64,000 nucleotides of DNA from Symsagittifera roscoffensis. Taxonomy: Eukaryota; Xenacoelomorpha; Acoela; Convolutidae. The translations under genes were made by a program, and so were the position numbers. Under the pieces are notes generated by a model. The model had not been told where the DNA came from. It saw only the letters and a program-made list of their open reading frames with translations, and ran no database searches. Of the stretch, positions 11,001-20,328 are shown in pieces. Within the stretch, counting starts at the first letter, position 1. Every line of letters begins with the position of its first letter. The stretch spans positions 41,129,223 to 41,193,222 of the forward strand of contig NC_087066.1 of NCBI RefSeq assembly GCF_963678635.1. Direction: 5' to 3'.

Positions 11001-11620
11001 GGGCGGATGTAGGATTTTCTCGAGGGGCAGGAATTGGATTTTCAAATGTTTTTCGACTTTCATCATGAAGCCAAACTGCATTTTGTGAATTGTAAGCCGA
11101 TTCCGCTATAAGGACGCTCCCTTTGTTCTTCTTTTGGTCTTTCATTTTCTTTGATCGTTCCGACAAAATTTTAACGTGTTTAGAGGGTTCATGACATTCT
11201 ACCCTATTCCAATCTACCCTGTGCTAATCTACGCTATACTATTCTATCCTACATACCACGTATAGGGTAGATTGGCCTGTAGGGTAGAATGGTATAGGGT
11301 AGTTTGAAAAAGGGTAGATTGTCCTGCCACCGTTTAAAGACTTCTCTGGATTTCAGGAACATACATACACCAAATTGTGCGCCTATCCAGTGCACAGTTT
11401 GACCTCGTAGCGCTTTTAGGTCTTTATGATTTGCAGAGTGCTCCCAGAAAACTAGAAAGACCCTGTTTTTAAAAAATGTGAGCCGCTTTTTGGGCTTTTT
11501 TAGGACATTTGAGCAAAAAATTGCGTTTTTTGGGCGCGCTCTTCCTTCAAAAATCAAAATTATAATGGTGCCCTTGAACAGACACTCCCGTCCCAAAAAC
11601 TCAGTCGCTTCCGCCCAATT
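11000..11620. repeat. MITE-like segment related to the 54804-55172 element, with a GGGTAGA hairpin
   Basis: It begins CAGGGCGGATGTAGGATTTTCTCGAGG, close to the hAT-type element ends at 54804, and shares later wording with it. Inside, at 11190-11345, a run of CTACCCTAT and CTACCCTGT units is answered by GGGTAGATTGG and GGGTAGAATGG units on the same strand, so a large imperfect hairpin can form. A 115-codon minus-strand ORF here is judged to be chance. Confidence 0.5.
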
Positions 11621-12640
11621 TTAATACCTTTATTTCGCTTTGATATCATTATCAAACATACAAGATGTTTTACTGTTGTCCCTATTATTCGCTGTGATAT
11701 ACTTGAATAAGCAAATTAATTAAAGTACTCGGGGCGGTGCCTCCAATGTAACGTTAAACCTTGGGAAGAAATTGACTGGTTTTGGGGCGGAAATGACACG
11801 CTCTTTAGATTAAAATTCGAAAAATGAAATTTCTCAAAAAACAAGTCAAGTTTTCGTTTCCTGGCGCTCTTTGACTCTTTTCCATTAATACGTTGTCAAA
11901 AACTAGGATACATGGTACGTTTTGTCGTAAGCTTTTAGAACTTTGGCAAAAATATACAATAGAACTTAGTTTATCGAAATGTTTGATTTGTCTGAAGAGG
12001 TTTAATTATTTAGAAACCCATGTTCTGTTTTTATCAAGTGTACCAGGTTACCGTGTAATTAAAATGTTGGTTTTCCTGGATAAAGGGGAGGTTAGATTTA
12101 GGTCACATGTTGGACGAATAAATAGTAAGGTTGTTCCCCCGGTTAACTAGCCTGAAAAACGGAAACATGTAGACACTCATTAGTTTTAACAGCCAATTTT
12201 GAAGTTTTTTTAAATCAGAAACACTGATATATAATTCTCCAGTGTTTAATTTTGGTGCCTGATTTTGCGGAAAAAAAGTTCTCGACGTAGTTACTTATCA
12301 ATCACGTCGTGAATTGATCTGAACAATCAGTGTTATGTTTTGGACTCTAAATTATAGCACGACTGAAAGGGCTCTTATTTGATACCACACATGCTGTACA
12401 TTACATTGGTTGAAGTGAAGTTCCGACTGTTCTAATTCGGCTTTAACGGTGAACCCCATTGCGACAAAACGAAGGTTTTTGCATAGTGTTACATCAAATT
12501 TTCTCCATGTAAGTTTTCTCCATAAAATTTTAGCAGTCAAAATTTTAGTTGAAGTCAATTTTAGTGAAAATCTTCCCGGCTTGCTTAGTGTTAAAAGTTT
12601 TTTTTTGCTATGAAATTGTTGTTGAGGTTCTTGGCTTTAA
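11620..12640. other. spacer between ZMAT2 and cornichon
   Basis: AT-rich DNA with short ORFs but no recognisable domain, RNA gene or clear repeat border. The right end should contain the cornichon promoter, but no clear TATA or initiator element is seen. Confidence 0.4.
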
Positions 12641-12659
12641 GTTTTAGATTTGATATTGA

Positions 12660-12922
12660 ATGGCATTCACATTCGCTGCTCTTGCTTACCTCTTAGCACT
12701 CATTTTGGCCTGCGTGCTGTTATTTTTTGCTATCTACCAAATCATAGCAGTGGACGAACTCAAGACGGACTACAAGAACCCAATAGAACAATGCAACAGT
12801 CTCAACCCCCTCGTGTTGCCCGAATACGGAATCCTCATTTTCTACAATCTGCTATTTCTCCTAGCAGGGGATGTAGTCACCTTCGCTCTGAATTTGCCAA
12901 TGATTGCATATAACATATACAG
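12660..12922 (+). CDS. CNIH: cornichon (CNIH) ER cargo receptor, first coding exon
   Basis: Codes for 87 residues and two bases of codon 88, starting MAFTFAALAYLLALILA. Cornichon proteins are small ER membrane proteins with three or four transmembrane helices. They load growth factors and glutamate receptor subunits into COPII vesicles. The hallmark DELKTDYKNPIEQCNSLNPL lies at residues 32-51, after the first membrane helix; a second helix follows (ILIFYNLLFLLAGDVV). The donor AG|GTAATT at 12923 leaves phase 2, which fits the exon at 42361 exactly. The start is the conserved MAF. An AG 12 bp before the start codon (TTTTAG at 12642-12647) may be a trans-splice or 5' UTR acceptor. Confidence 0.95.
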
Positions 12923-13400
12923 GTAATTTGAAGCTTTATTTGAAAGGTGAAAATCAGGTTGAGTAATTAATTAAATTGTGGTAATATAAGTTTTATTTGT
13001 TAAATGTGAAAGAATTTTTCTAGTAACTAATTAACTAATCGTGCAAAACGACTAAGAGAAGGATCAAATAGACTGAAATTGGCATACTTTTTAAAATTGT
13101 TTAATTGTTTTCTCAATTTTGAGACAACAAGTAGTTTTTAAGTCGAAAGTTGAGTTGACCTTTTTTTTGATAGTTTCTAAGGCTAAATTATGCTTGACTT
13201 TATGCCAGCAAATAGTGAGATTTCATGAGTGCTTGTTTGAATTTAATTAATTAATTTTAAAAATTATTTTAAAAAAAACTTCTCTGAACATCCAAAGTCA
13301 GTGATTTCCATTTAAAAAAAACAAAAATTCAAATTGAATTGATTGAAAATTATAAAAAATTTTTGGCATTAATTTGAATATTTTTTATATTTTTCTCCAG

Positions 13401-13520
13401 TCTGTTTTTAGCTGTTTTTCTGCCAATTTTGGGGATTTATTGCAATTTTGTGAAAAGAATTCCAAAGCAACGTTTTCGGGCATGTCTATTTCTTCTAAAA
13501 TTTCATCAAACTTGTCGTGA
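13401..13520 (+). other. exon-like open segment after a consensus acceptor, repeated at 15106-15225
   Basis: A pyrimidine-rich acceptor (TTTTTCTCCAG) is followed by an open frame giving LAVFLPILGIYCNF and then a basic stretch (VKRIPKQRFRACLF), ended by a stop after about 40 codons. The same wording stands in copy 2 with one T fewer, which alters the frame only at the very start. It could be a decayed membrane-protein exon carried by the repeat. It does not resemble cornichon, and no partner exon is seen. Confidence 0.25.
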
Positions 13521-13687
13521 AAGCTTATGTTGATTTTTCCGCGGAACTGTGAAATGCGAAATTAATTATCATGAGTAAACTCTGTACTTTGGCGTCGGAT
13601 CGAACACCGCCGGAGCAATTTAATTTTCTATTTAAATAGCGGGAAATGAAGAATCCCAATTATATATCCCAATTTGAATATATATCC

Positions 13688-13838
13688 CAATTTGAGTTAA
13701 TAGATGCGAAATATATCACTTAGTAATTTGCAAAAAAAGAGCAAATTATTTTACTTTAGTCCAAAGTGATATATTTTGCTCTTTTTTTGCAAATTACTTG
13801 GTAATATTTTTTGCATCTATTAACTCAGTTCGAATTGG
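13688..13838. repeat. long imperfect palindrome in tandem unit 1
   Basis: CCAATTTGAGTTAATAGATGC through TTTGCAAAAAAAGAGCAAA is mirrored by TTTGCTCTTTTTTTGCAAA through GCATCTATTAACTCAG. The arms are about 60 bp, with a smaller AATATATCACT / AGTGATATATT palindrome nested inside. This is typical of a fold-back MITE. The matching hairpin of copy 2 is at 15391-15543. Confidence 0.8.
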
Positions 13839-14756
13839 AATGATTATATATTATAACAAGACTGCTCGTATCAGGGCGAAGCCCTGAATGTTCCGACTGC
13901 CTTTTAAGGTTTATGGAGCAGCAGTAATAACATAAAAAATTAAAAGAAATAAAATGAAATGAAAATTTTTTTTTTTCTTAAAGTTGAAATTTTTTGAGAA
14001 AAGCATCCCCCCACACGCCATATTAAGTACAAAAAGATAGATTTCATTCCTTGTAACAAATCAATTATGGCACATAAGCTTCATTCAACCAATTTGGAAC
14101 AATTTATAAGACGGATTAAATCTCCGCTTACGCGTTAATCGCGCGAATTATATCGCGCGTTAATTCTCCCAAATTGGTCAAAATGGCAATCTTTAAACCC
14201 TCATAACTTTACGAAAAATTTTCACAGGTGAAATATCTTTTCAAATTTGAGCTCACAATAACAATACCTTTTGAATGATATAAAAAAATTCCGTCAAAAA
14301 TGGCTAGTTAAAAAGTCGAAATTTGTCTGAAGAAAAAAAAACCCACCACGAGCACAAATATTCCGTTACTTTCGTATCGAAAGTCGGAACAACAATTACC
14401 ATAGCGCGTTAATTATAACAATTTACCAGTTTTTGTTCCCCCTATCTCTATGAAAAATGGCCATATAATAACTTTTTCAGTAAAAACTTTTCAAATTTGA
14501 GCTCAGTGCATGAGTATTTCAGATCATATAAAATAGTTCCGTCACAAATTGCAAGAAGTAGGCGGTATCGAATTGAAACACAGTTTTTTTTGGGTTAATA
14601 AATTGCGTAGAAAAATCACTGAATCATTAGTACCAACAGACATATCTGACCCAGCTATAATTTGGGCGTGTATATATATTAAACCCACGTTCTATTCTAA
14701 GTTTGTCTTATTTGTAAACCCTTTCTTAATGTTCATTATTTCTTCTTTTTTTTGTA

Positions 14757-16206
14757 CAAAACGACTAAGAGAAGGATCAAATAGACTGAAATTGGCATAC
14801 TTTTTAAAATTGTTTAATTGTTTTCTCAATTTTGAGACAACAAGTAGTTTTTAAGTCGAAAGTTGTTGACCTTTTTTTGATAGTTTCTAAGGCTAAATTA
14901 TGCTTGACTTTATGCCAGCAAATAGTGAGATTTCATGAGTGCTTGTTTGAATTTAATTAATTAATTTTAAAAATTATTTTAAAAAAAACTTCTCTGAACA
15001 TCCAAAGTCAGTGATTTCCATTTCAAAAAAAAAATTCAAATTGAATTGATTGAAAATTATAAAAATTTTGGCATTAATTTGAATATTTTTTATATTTTTC
15101 TCCAGTCTGTTTTAGCTGTTTTTCTGCCAATTTTAGGGATTTATTGCAATTTTGTGAAAAGAATTCCAAAGCAACGTTTTCGGGCATGTCTATTTCTTCT
15201 AAAATTTCATCAAACTTGTCGTGAAAGCTTAGATTGATTTTTCCGCGGAACTGTGAAATGCGAAATTAATTATCATGAGTAAACTCTGTACTTTGGCGTC
15301 GGATCGAACACCGCCGGAGCAATTTAATTTTCTATTTAAATAGCGGGGAATGAAGAATCCCAGTTATATATCCCAATTTGAATATATATCCCAATTTGAG
15401 TTAATAGATGCGAAATATATCACTTAGTAATTTGCAAAAAAAGAGCAAAATATATTACTTTAGTCCAAAGTGATATATTTTGCTCTTTTTTTTGCAAATT
15501 ACTTGGTAATATTTTTTGCATCTATTAACTCAGTTCGAATTGGAATGATTATATATTATAACCAGACTGCTCGTATCAGGGCGAAGCCCTGAATGTTCCG
15601 ACTGCCTTTTAAGGTTTATGGAGCAGCAGTAATAACATAAAAAATTAAAAGAAATAAAATGAAATGAAAATTTTTTTTTCTAAAAGTTGAAATTTTTTTG
15701 AGAAAAGCATCCCCCCACACGCCATATTAAGTACAAAAAGATAGATTTCATTCCTTGTAACAAATCAATTATGGCACATAAGCTTCATTCAACCAATTTG
15801 GAACAATTTATAAGACGGATTAAATCTCCGCTTACGCGTTAATAGCGCGTTAATTGTCCCAAATTGGTCAAAATGGCAATCTTTAAACCCTCATAACTGT
15901 ACGAAAAATTTTCACAGGTGAAATATCTTTTCAAATTTGAGCTCACAATAACAATACCTTTTGAATGATATCAAAAAATTTCGTCAAAAATGGCTAGTTA
16001 AAAAGTCGAAATTTGTCTGAAGAAAAAAAAACCCACCCCGAGCACAAATATTCCGTTACTTTCGTATCGAAAGTCGGAACAACAATTACCATAGCGCGTT
16101 AATTATAACAATTTACCAGTTTTTGTTCCCCCTATCTCTATGAAAAATGGCCACATAATAACTTTTTAAGTAAAAACTTTTCAAATTTGAGCTCAGTGCA
16201 TGAGTA
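14757..16206 (+). repeat. tandem repeat unit of about 1.45 kb, copy 2
   Basis: Second copy of the block at 13044-14516, with small indels (for instance one T fewer in the exon-like segment and a short deletion at the GCGCGTTAAT stretch). Differences are mostly single bases and homopolymer lengths, so the duplication is older than the neighbouring LTR element. It ends where a copy of the TAGGTCGYGATG repeat family begins. Confidence 0.85.
15391..15543. repeat. long imperfect palindrome in tandem unit 2
   Basis: Same fold-back arrangement as at 13688-13838, with slightly different A and T run lengths. The nested AATATATCACT pair is kept, and pairing is if anything better in this copy. Confidence 0.8.
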
Positions 16207-16610
16207 GGTCGCGATGATTTTTTTCTCGTTTTTCAGGAATAGTCTTAAAGTTTGTTCAGGCTCAAGTTTAATGTTTCACAGTTTGACCTTTGATTTTTTA
16301 AATTCAGTTCATTTCCTTTGTTAAAAAAGGCAAACTCAACTGTCGAACAGTGAAAGTGTAAAGGTCACGAAAACGTGATTGACTTTTAGTTTCGAAAGGG
16401 GAATTTAATTTTCAGATTAAATTCCAGCGAAATAAATATTTTACTTCATAATCCAGTTTTCTCAAATTGGGTTAATTTTCATGAAAATAAAGTGTTCGTC
16501 CTAATTCGTTTTAGAAATTCAAAAAGCTTTAAAGCCATCTATTTTTCCTTTGAAATTCGAAATTTGTAGATTTTTTCGAAAAATCAGGTCGACATTTATT
16601 CTGTTGGCTA
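16206..16610 (+). repeat. dispersed repeat, family TAGGTCGYGATGATTTTT, copy 2
   Basis: Starts GTAGGTCGCGATGATTTTTTT and runs through CAGGCTCAAG, a TTCATTTCCTTTGTTAAAAA block, AACGTGATTGAC and TTCTCAAATTGGGT to a TCAGGTCGACATTTATTCTG end. Copy 3 at 17102-17475 shows the same order, so this is a near-tandem pair. Confidence 0.7.
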
Positions 16611-16961
16611 TGTTATTACTTACTGTGAAGGGTGATAATAGTTTTTCATGCTTGCGTGTTCTCGGGGTATGTGAAACTTGAAAATTCGAGTCTTAAAATT
16701 TTCTGAAGCTCAAAGATTGTTAAAAGTTTTTGGCCAGAGCACAGCTTTGTCTACACAACTTTGTCTGCTTAGTAAACGATTCATTACACCCGATCTAGTG
16801 AGCGTCATGTTACATAAGGAATCTTCTTTTTTCCGACCCAATTCGCATACAGAAGTGATCGAGTGGTCCTTTATTGACACTTTTACTGCATATCATTAGC
16901 AATTTAAAAACATCTGTTTTTTTTCTGCTTTTTGATGGCTAGAGTTTGTAGATTCGCCAGA

Positions 16962-17026
16962 GACCGTGGTGTAGATGCTATTGATCTCATCTCCAGGTCG
17001 GTGGTTTGATTCCGGCACATGCAAAA
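16962..17026 (+). ncRNA. tRNA-like sequence (box A and box B), probable SINE head
   Basis: GACCGTGGTGTAGATGCTATT resembles an internal box A, and GGTGGTTTGATTCCGGC a box B. The anticodon arm is CTCATCTCCAGG-like. Pairing of the acceptor stem is poor, so this is likely a tRNA-derived SINE or pseudogene rather than a tRNA gene. Confidence 0.4.
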
Positions 17027-17101
17027 ATGTTTTCGTTCTTTTACGGTTTTGCATTTTTTTTGGCATGTTTAAGAGTCGATGAACATAGTTCAGACTTGTT
17101 T

Positions 17102-17475
17102 ATAGGTCGCGATGATTTTTTTAGGAAACATTTTAAAAATTTATCAGGCTCAAATTCTTTTTTTTCGCGGTTTGAATTAATTTGTTATTAAGTTCATTTT
17201 TTTTTCTTTGTTAAAAGCAATGTAAACTCACTATCGAACATGTTGCGAAAAAGGTGATCGGCTTCTATTTTCGAAAGTAGAATTTATTTTTCAGATTTCC
17301 CAGCGAAAAAAATTTACCTATTGACCCAGAGTTCTCAAATTGGGTCAATAATGCTAATCATTAATTGTTCTAGAATTCAAAGAGATATAAGGGCGTGTAT
17401 TTTTTTCTTTGAAGTTACTAAGTTTGAAGCTCGAGAGATTTTTCAAAAACAAGTCGGTATTTTTTTCTGTTAAAT
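17102..17475 (+). repeat. dispersed repeat, family TAGGTCGYGATGATTTTT, copy 3
   Basis: Begins ATAGGTCGCGATGATTTTTTTAGG and repeats the block order of the copy at 16206, including CAGGCTCAAATTC, TTCTCAAATTGGGT and the CAAGTCGGTATTTTTTTCTG end. Confidence 0.7.
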
Positions 17476-17579
17476 AAGGTTCATTGACTCTTTTCCAATT
17501 GTCTATTGGCTGTTTGTTTTTTTTTTCTGTAAAATTATTTATATATATTCGAGACAAAAGTACGAAAATTTTAGTAGTT

Positions 17580-18224
17580 TTTTTGATTATTTTATCCACT
17601 CATTGACTTTCGTATAGTTTTGTGTCGGCTAGATTGCCCAAATACTCCGTGTCTTTCTTCGAAATATATAAAACAGTAAAGAGGCTGAGCGTTTTTTGGC
17701 ATGATATCATCGCTGATCTCATGTTTGTAAGATATTAGTTCGTCTACTATTGTGATAGTGAATATAGTGCGAGCTTTATTGTGCCCATCTGCAGTGTTAT
17801 GTTTTTTGGTCAGTTCCTTTGGGTTTTGCCATTGCAGCCTAATAACTAAAAAATTACAGCATCTCCACACTGATTTTTCTTTTTTGGGGGGCATATTTTT
17901 CTGGTGGATGTTTCGTTTTCTGGTGGATGTATCGTTTTCAAGTTCATATCAAAGTCTAGACTATCGGCAAGGTCATTTCTTTTCAAATTTAAAACGCATT
18001 TAGCAGCGTGCATGTTAACTCGTTTTGGTTCGCAAAATTTTTTGTAATTAAAGCTTTGATGTTTACCGACGATATGGTTCCGAATCCTTTTCAAGTAACT
18101 TTCACTTTGATTCTAACAATTGGTTTTAAAAAGGGGTTAAATTGTAGTGGGGTTATCTGATTTTGGGGTTATATGAGAGGGGGTTAAGAAAAAGGGGGTT
18201 ACAAAACACGGGGTGATAAGCTTG
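17580..18224. other. intron stretch left of the LTR element, no supported gene
   Basis: Two overlapping minus-strand frames (17592-17894 and 17846-18094) are open for 80-100 codons and rich in K, N and C. I see no known domain or splice logic joining them. The last 100 bp before the LTR are G-rich (GGGGTTA-like words). The segment may hold an old transposon fragment. Confidence 0.3.
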
Positions 18225-18496
18225 TGGAACCTGATCTAAACTATATTTTATGATTGGATAAATTAAATGTTTTACCAATGTAAAGTATTTAATATTAACC
18301 AATCATGATCCATCTAACTAACAACCCACTTATTTGTAAGTGCTGAAGTTACTTGTAATTTCAGCACCAGAGAGATTTGAATTTAACTTAGAAATTAGTT
18401 GGACTCTCCCGAGCACTTCAGCAGCCGCAATAAACCAGTATACCCTAGATCTATTGAGCCTAGCAGAGACTAGTTAAACAACCTGAGACTAGATAG

Positions 18497-18504
18497 TATA
18501 AGAG
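18497..18504 (+). promoter_or_regulatory. TATA-like core promoter of the LTR
   Basis: TATAAGAGTAAG lies about 270 bp into the LTR. The same spot in the diverged copy reads ATAAAAGAGTAAG (near 61566), and the inverted fragment reads ATAAAAGAGTAAG on the minus strand (near 63625). Conservation in three copies, followed by the best conserved block of the LTR, supports a core promoter with RNA start some 25-35 bp downstream. The matching 3' LTR site is at 41294. Confidence 0.55.
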
Positions 18505-18722
18505 TAAGATTAGGATCGGTATTAGACTAAGAAGTTGCACGAATCTATCCGGCCGAAAATAAGATAGCGTGACGAGCAGACGGTGTACCCTATCCGAAAT
18601 TACTCTATGAGTTATACACCCCAGTCATAACTCATCTGGTGCGACCATAAGTCTCGAACAAGACCTTACTAGATTAGAATTAACCAAAATTAGATTAGAA
18701 ATTAGACAAAAACATTTAAAAA

Positions 18723-18956
18723 ATGTTATACGACAATAATTTAATTGAAATGTCTCTCCGACTCAATAGATCAGAGCCAATATTCCGAACCATAATAGAA
18801 CTACCCGGAATTGGAAGAAGACCTCGAACCAAAGACGACATACGACAAAGTAGAAACTTGCCGTATAGTTATATGATAGTTCGGCAAAAGCCAGAACAAA
18901 CTTTTATATTTCGAATACTACTTGCAATGAATTTAGATTTCCATTTGCAAACATAA
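18723..18956 (+). CDS. 77-codon ORF inside the LTR, unknown
   Basis: Open frame starting MLYDNNLIEMSLRLNRSEP, basic in the middle (GIGRRPRTKDD). The identical frame is at 41520-41753 in the other LTR. The diverged copy near 61.7 kb shows no counterpart, so there is no sign of conservation. It would lie in the 5' leader of the element RNA if transcription starts near 18530, and could act as an upstream ORF. Confidence 0.25.
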   Translation: MLYDNNLIEMSLRLNRSEPIFRTIIELPGIGRRPRTKDDIRQSRNLPYSYMIVRQKPEQTFIFRILLAMNLDFHLQT

Positions 18957-19158
18957 AACCTTGAAGTTAATCTTCAAAATCATTTCAGGCGCTAAACAAA
19001 ATTAATATTATACAATAACGATTGATAAAAAGATCTTAGATCGTTTTCCTAAAACTCTGCAGTAGTATACAAAACATGTTTGAAAAATATTTATTGGAAA
19101 ATAAAAATAAAAATTAGTAGCATGACAATAAATGGTTAGTAATTATAAATCATCTTGT

Positions 19159-19885
19159 TGTTCCAGCTTCATCACCTAAAACATAACAGCAATCATCAAC
19201 TCACTAATATCATAAAACACTAAATCTTTCCTTTACACAAATTTAAAACTTTATTAAAACTTAAAATCACTTAATTTAAAACCAGATCATCAAGGCTTAT
19301 CCTTGGATCTTAAATCATTTTCTACTTAATTAAATTTTAAATTTGATCATCAAGGCTTATCCTTGGATCAAACAGAACAACTTTGTTCTCCCCCACCCAC
19401 TTAATTAGTGTCTAACGACCTCAAACGTCGATTCACTACCCAACCCTTTCTAAAGACCCAAGACTAATAGAAATTTTTAAACAAAACTAATCATTCAAAT
19501 TAGGATAAACAGTGAAGAACTTCGGTTATTCATCCTTCACTTGATCCCCCCTCTTACCAGACCCAGGATAAATCTTAGACTTAGTAAGTTTAAAATAGTA
19601 TCTAACGAACTACTCGCGTTCTAATTATACCTGAACCTTGTGGATCGATTTACTATTCTCCAACCCTTGAACACAATCACTACCCCTAAGTAAGATTAAG
19701 TAAGTTAACACCTTAGCTTATACTAGTCACGAGAAAGTAAAAATCATTCTTCGGAATCGATATACTTTTCTCTCCAACCCTGAACAAATAGACCCAGGTT
19801 AAGCTAACCAAAAAATCGTAAGAACTAACAGTTTAAGAAAATAGAAATCATTTAACAACTTTTTGCATCCGTCATTCTAAACCTT
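19159..19885 (+). promoter_or_regulatory. 5' leader with repeated stem-loop and splice-donor-like motifs
   Basis: The leader is non-coding. A stem-loop word, ATCAAGGCTTATCCTTGGATC, is repeated at about 19288 and 19349. A second word (CGAT, TAC, then TTCTCCAACCCT) recurs around 19435, 19655 and 19770, and a related word is present in the diverged copy near 62530. GTAAGA at 19690 and GTAAGT at 19700 could be donors for a spliced env-type mRNA. The sequence right after the LTR (TGTTCCAGCTTC) does not begin with TGG, so no standard tRNA primer site can be named. Confidence 0.45.
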
Positions 19886-20299
19886 ATGTCATTTAAAAAC
19901 CTAGGAAATAAACAAACAATCATTTTACACAATTGTGAAATAGATAACAAAAAATACGACCTTGTAATCACACCTCATACACAAACAGTTGGATACATTC
20001 GAACAAAACGACAAACACTAAAAAGAAAAATAATAACTAAACAAAGACAAATAACACGAAAAAGATTTTCAAAAAATCGAAACGCTTTTTCAGAATCAGA
20101 AACCAACAGTTTAGACGAACTTTACAAACTAAAAGAATCAATAGATAAAAATTACCCACTTCACGATCAATTATATTTTTCTGACTCAGAAACAACTTCA
20201 AATTCATCACAAAGAGGAAAAAGAAGAATAAAAAAAACAGTACAAACACAAACCAGTACATCTATACAATTGGAATCAACCAATTCGACACATCAATAA
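19886..20299 (+). CDS. ORF1, 137-residue basic accessory protein upstream of gag
   Basis: Starts MSFKNLGNKQTIILHNCE and continues with YDLVITPHTQTVGY; a very basic middle (K/R-rich around residues 45-70), an acidic serine cluster (SDSETTSNSS) and a KRRIKK stretch follow. No known domain is recognised. The decayed relative at 62785-62904 starts with GNKQTIVIHNC and ELVATPH in register, with many silent or conservative changes, which argues that this is a real protein. The ORF ends 29 nt before the gag start in another frame, so gag must be reached by splicing, leaky scanning or re-initiation. The basic runs would suit RNA binding or nuclear entry, by inference only. Confidence 0.65.
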   Translation: MSFKNLGNKQTIILHNCEIDNKKYDLVITPHTQTVGYIRTKRQTLKRKIITKQRQITRKRFSKNRNAFSESETNSLDELYKLKESIDKNYPLHDQLYFSDSETTSNSSQRGKRRIKKTVQTQTSTSIQLESTNSTHQ

Positions 20300-20328
20300 T
20301 TACATATTAACAGTCATCGAACGGAAAA

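Larger units (their letters stand above)
13044..14516 (+). repeat. tandem repeat unit of about 1.45 kb, copy 1 (cornichon intron)
   Basis: The block from CAAAACGACTAAGAGAAGG to AGCTCAGTGCATGAGTA recurs at 14757-16206 with a few percent of small differences. The unit contains an AT-rich left part, an exon-like segment (about 13401-13520), a long hairpin (13688-13838) and a CAGGGCGAAGCCCTG palindrome near 13875. It is probably a non-autonomous transposable element, or an intronic segment duplicated as a whole. About 240 bp of unrelated sequence separates the two copies. Confidence 0.85.
18225..19158 (+). repeat. 5' LTR, 934 bp
   Basis: Runs from TGGAACCTGATC to AATCATCTTGT and matches 41022-41955 base for base wherever I compared. 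It contains a TATA-like TATAAGAG at 18497-18504, a well-conserved block just after it (18530-18615), an AATAAA-rich stretch near 19095, and a 77-codon ORF (18723-18956). The end lacks the usual CA unless the LTR stops at AATCA (19152), so the right border is uncertain by about six bases. Confidence 0.92.

Noticed and set aside
11893-12150. 85-codon + strand ORF between ZMAT2 and cornichon
   Set aside because: No ATG start, no recognised motif, no splice context; treated as chance.
12650-12913. 87-codon ORF over cornichon exon 1
   Set aside because: Frame-shifted shadow of the cornichon exon, whose own frame matches the family throughout.
16678-16899. 73-codon + strand ORF in the cornichon intron
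   Set aside because: Lies between two repeat copies, with no motif and no conservation visible within the window.
17592-18094. Two overlapping minus-strand ORFs before the 5' LTR
   Set aside because: Composition is protein-like in places, but there is no domain, no common frame and no splice logic; left as a possible transposon relic only.
19153-19185. tRNA primer-binding site after the 5' LTR
   Set aside because: The sequence after the LTR does not start with TGG and I cannot match it to a tRNA 3' end with confidence.
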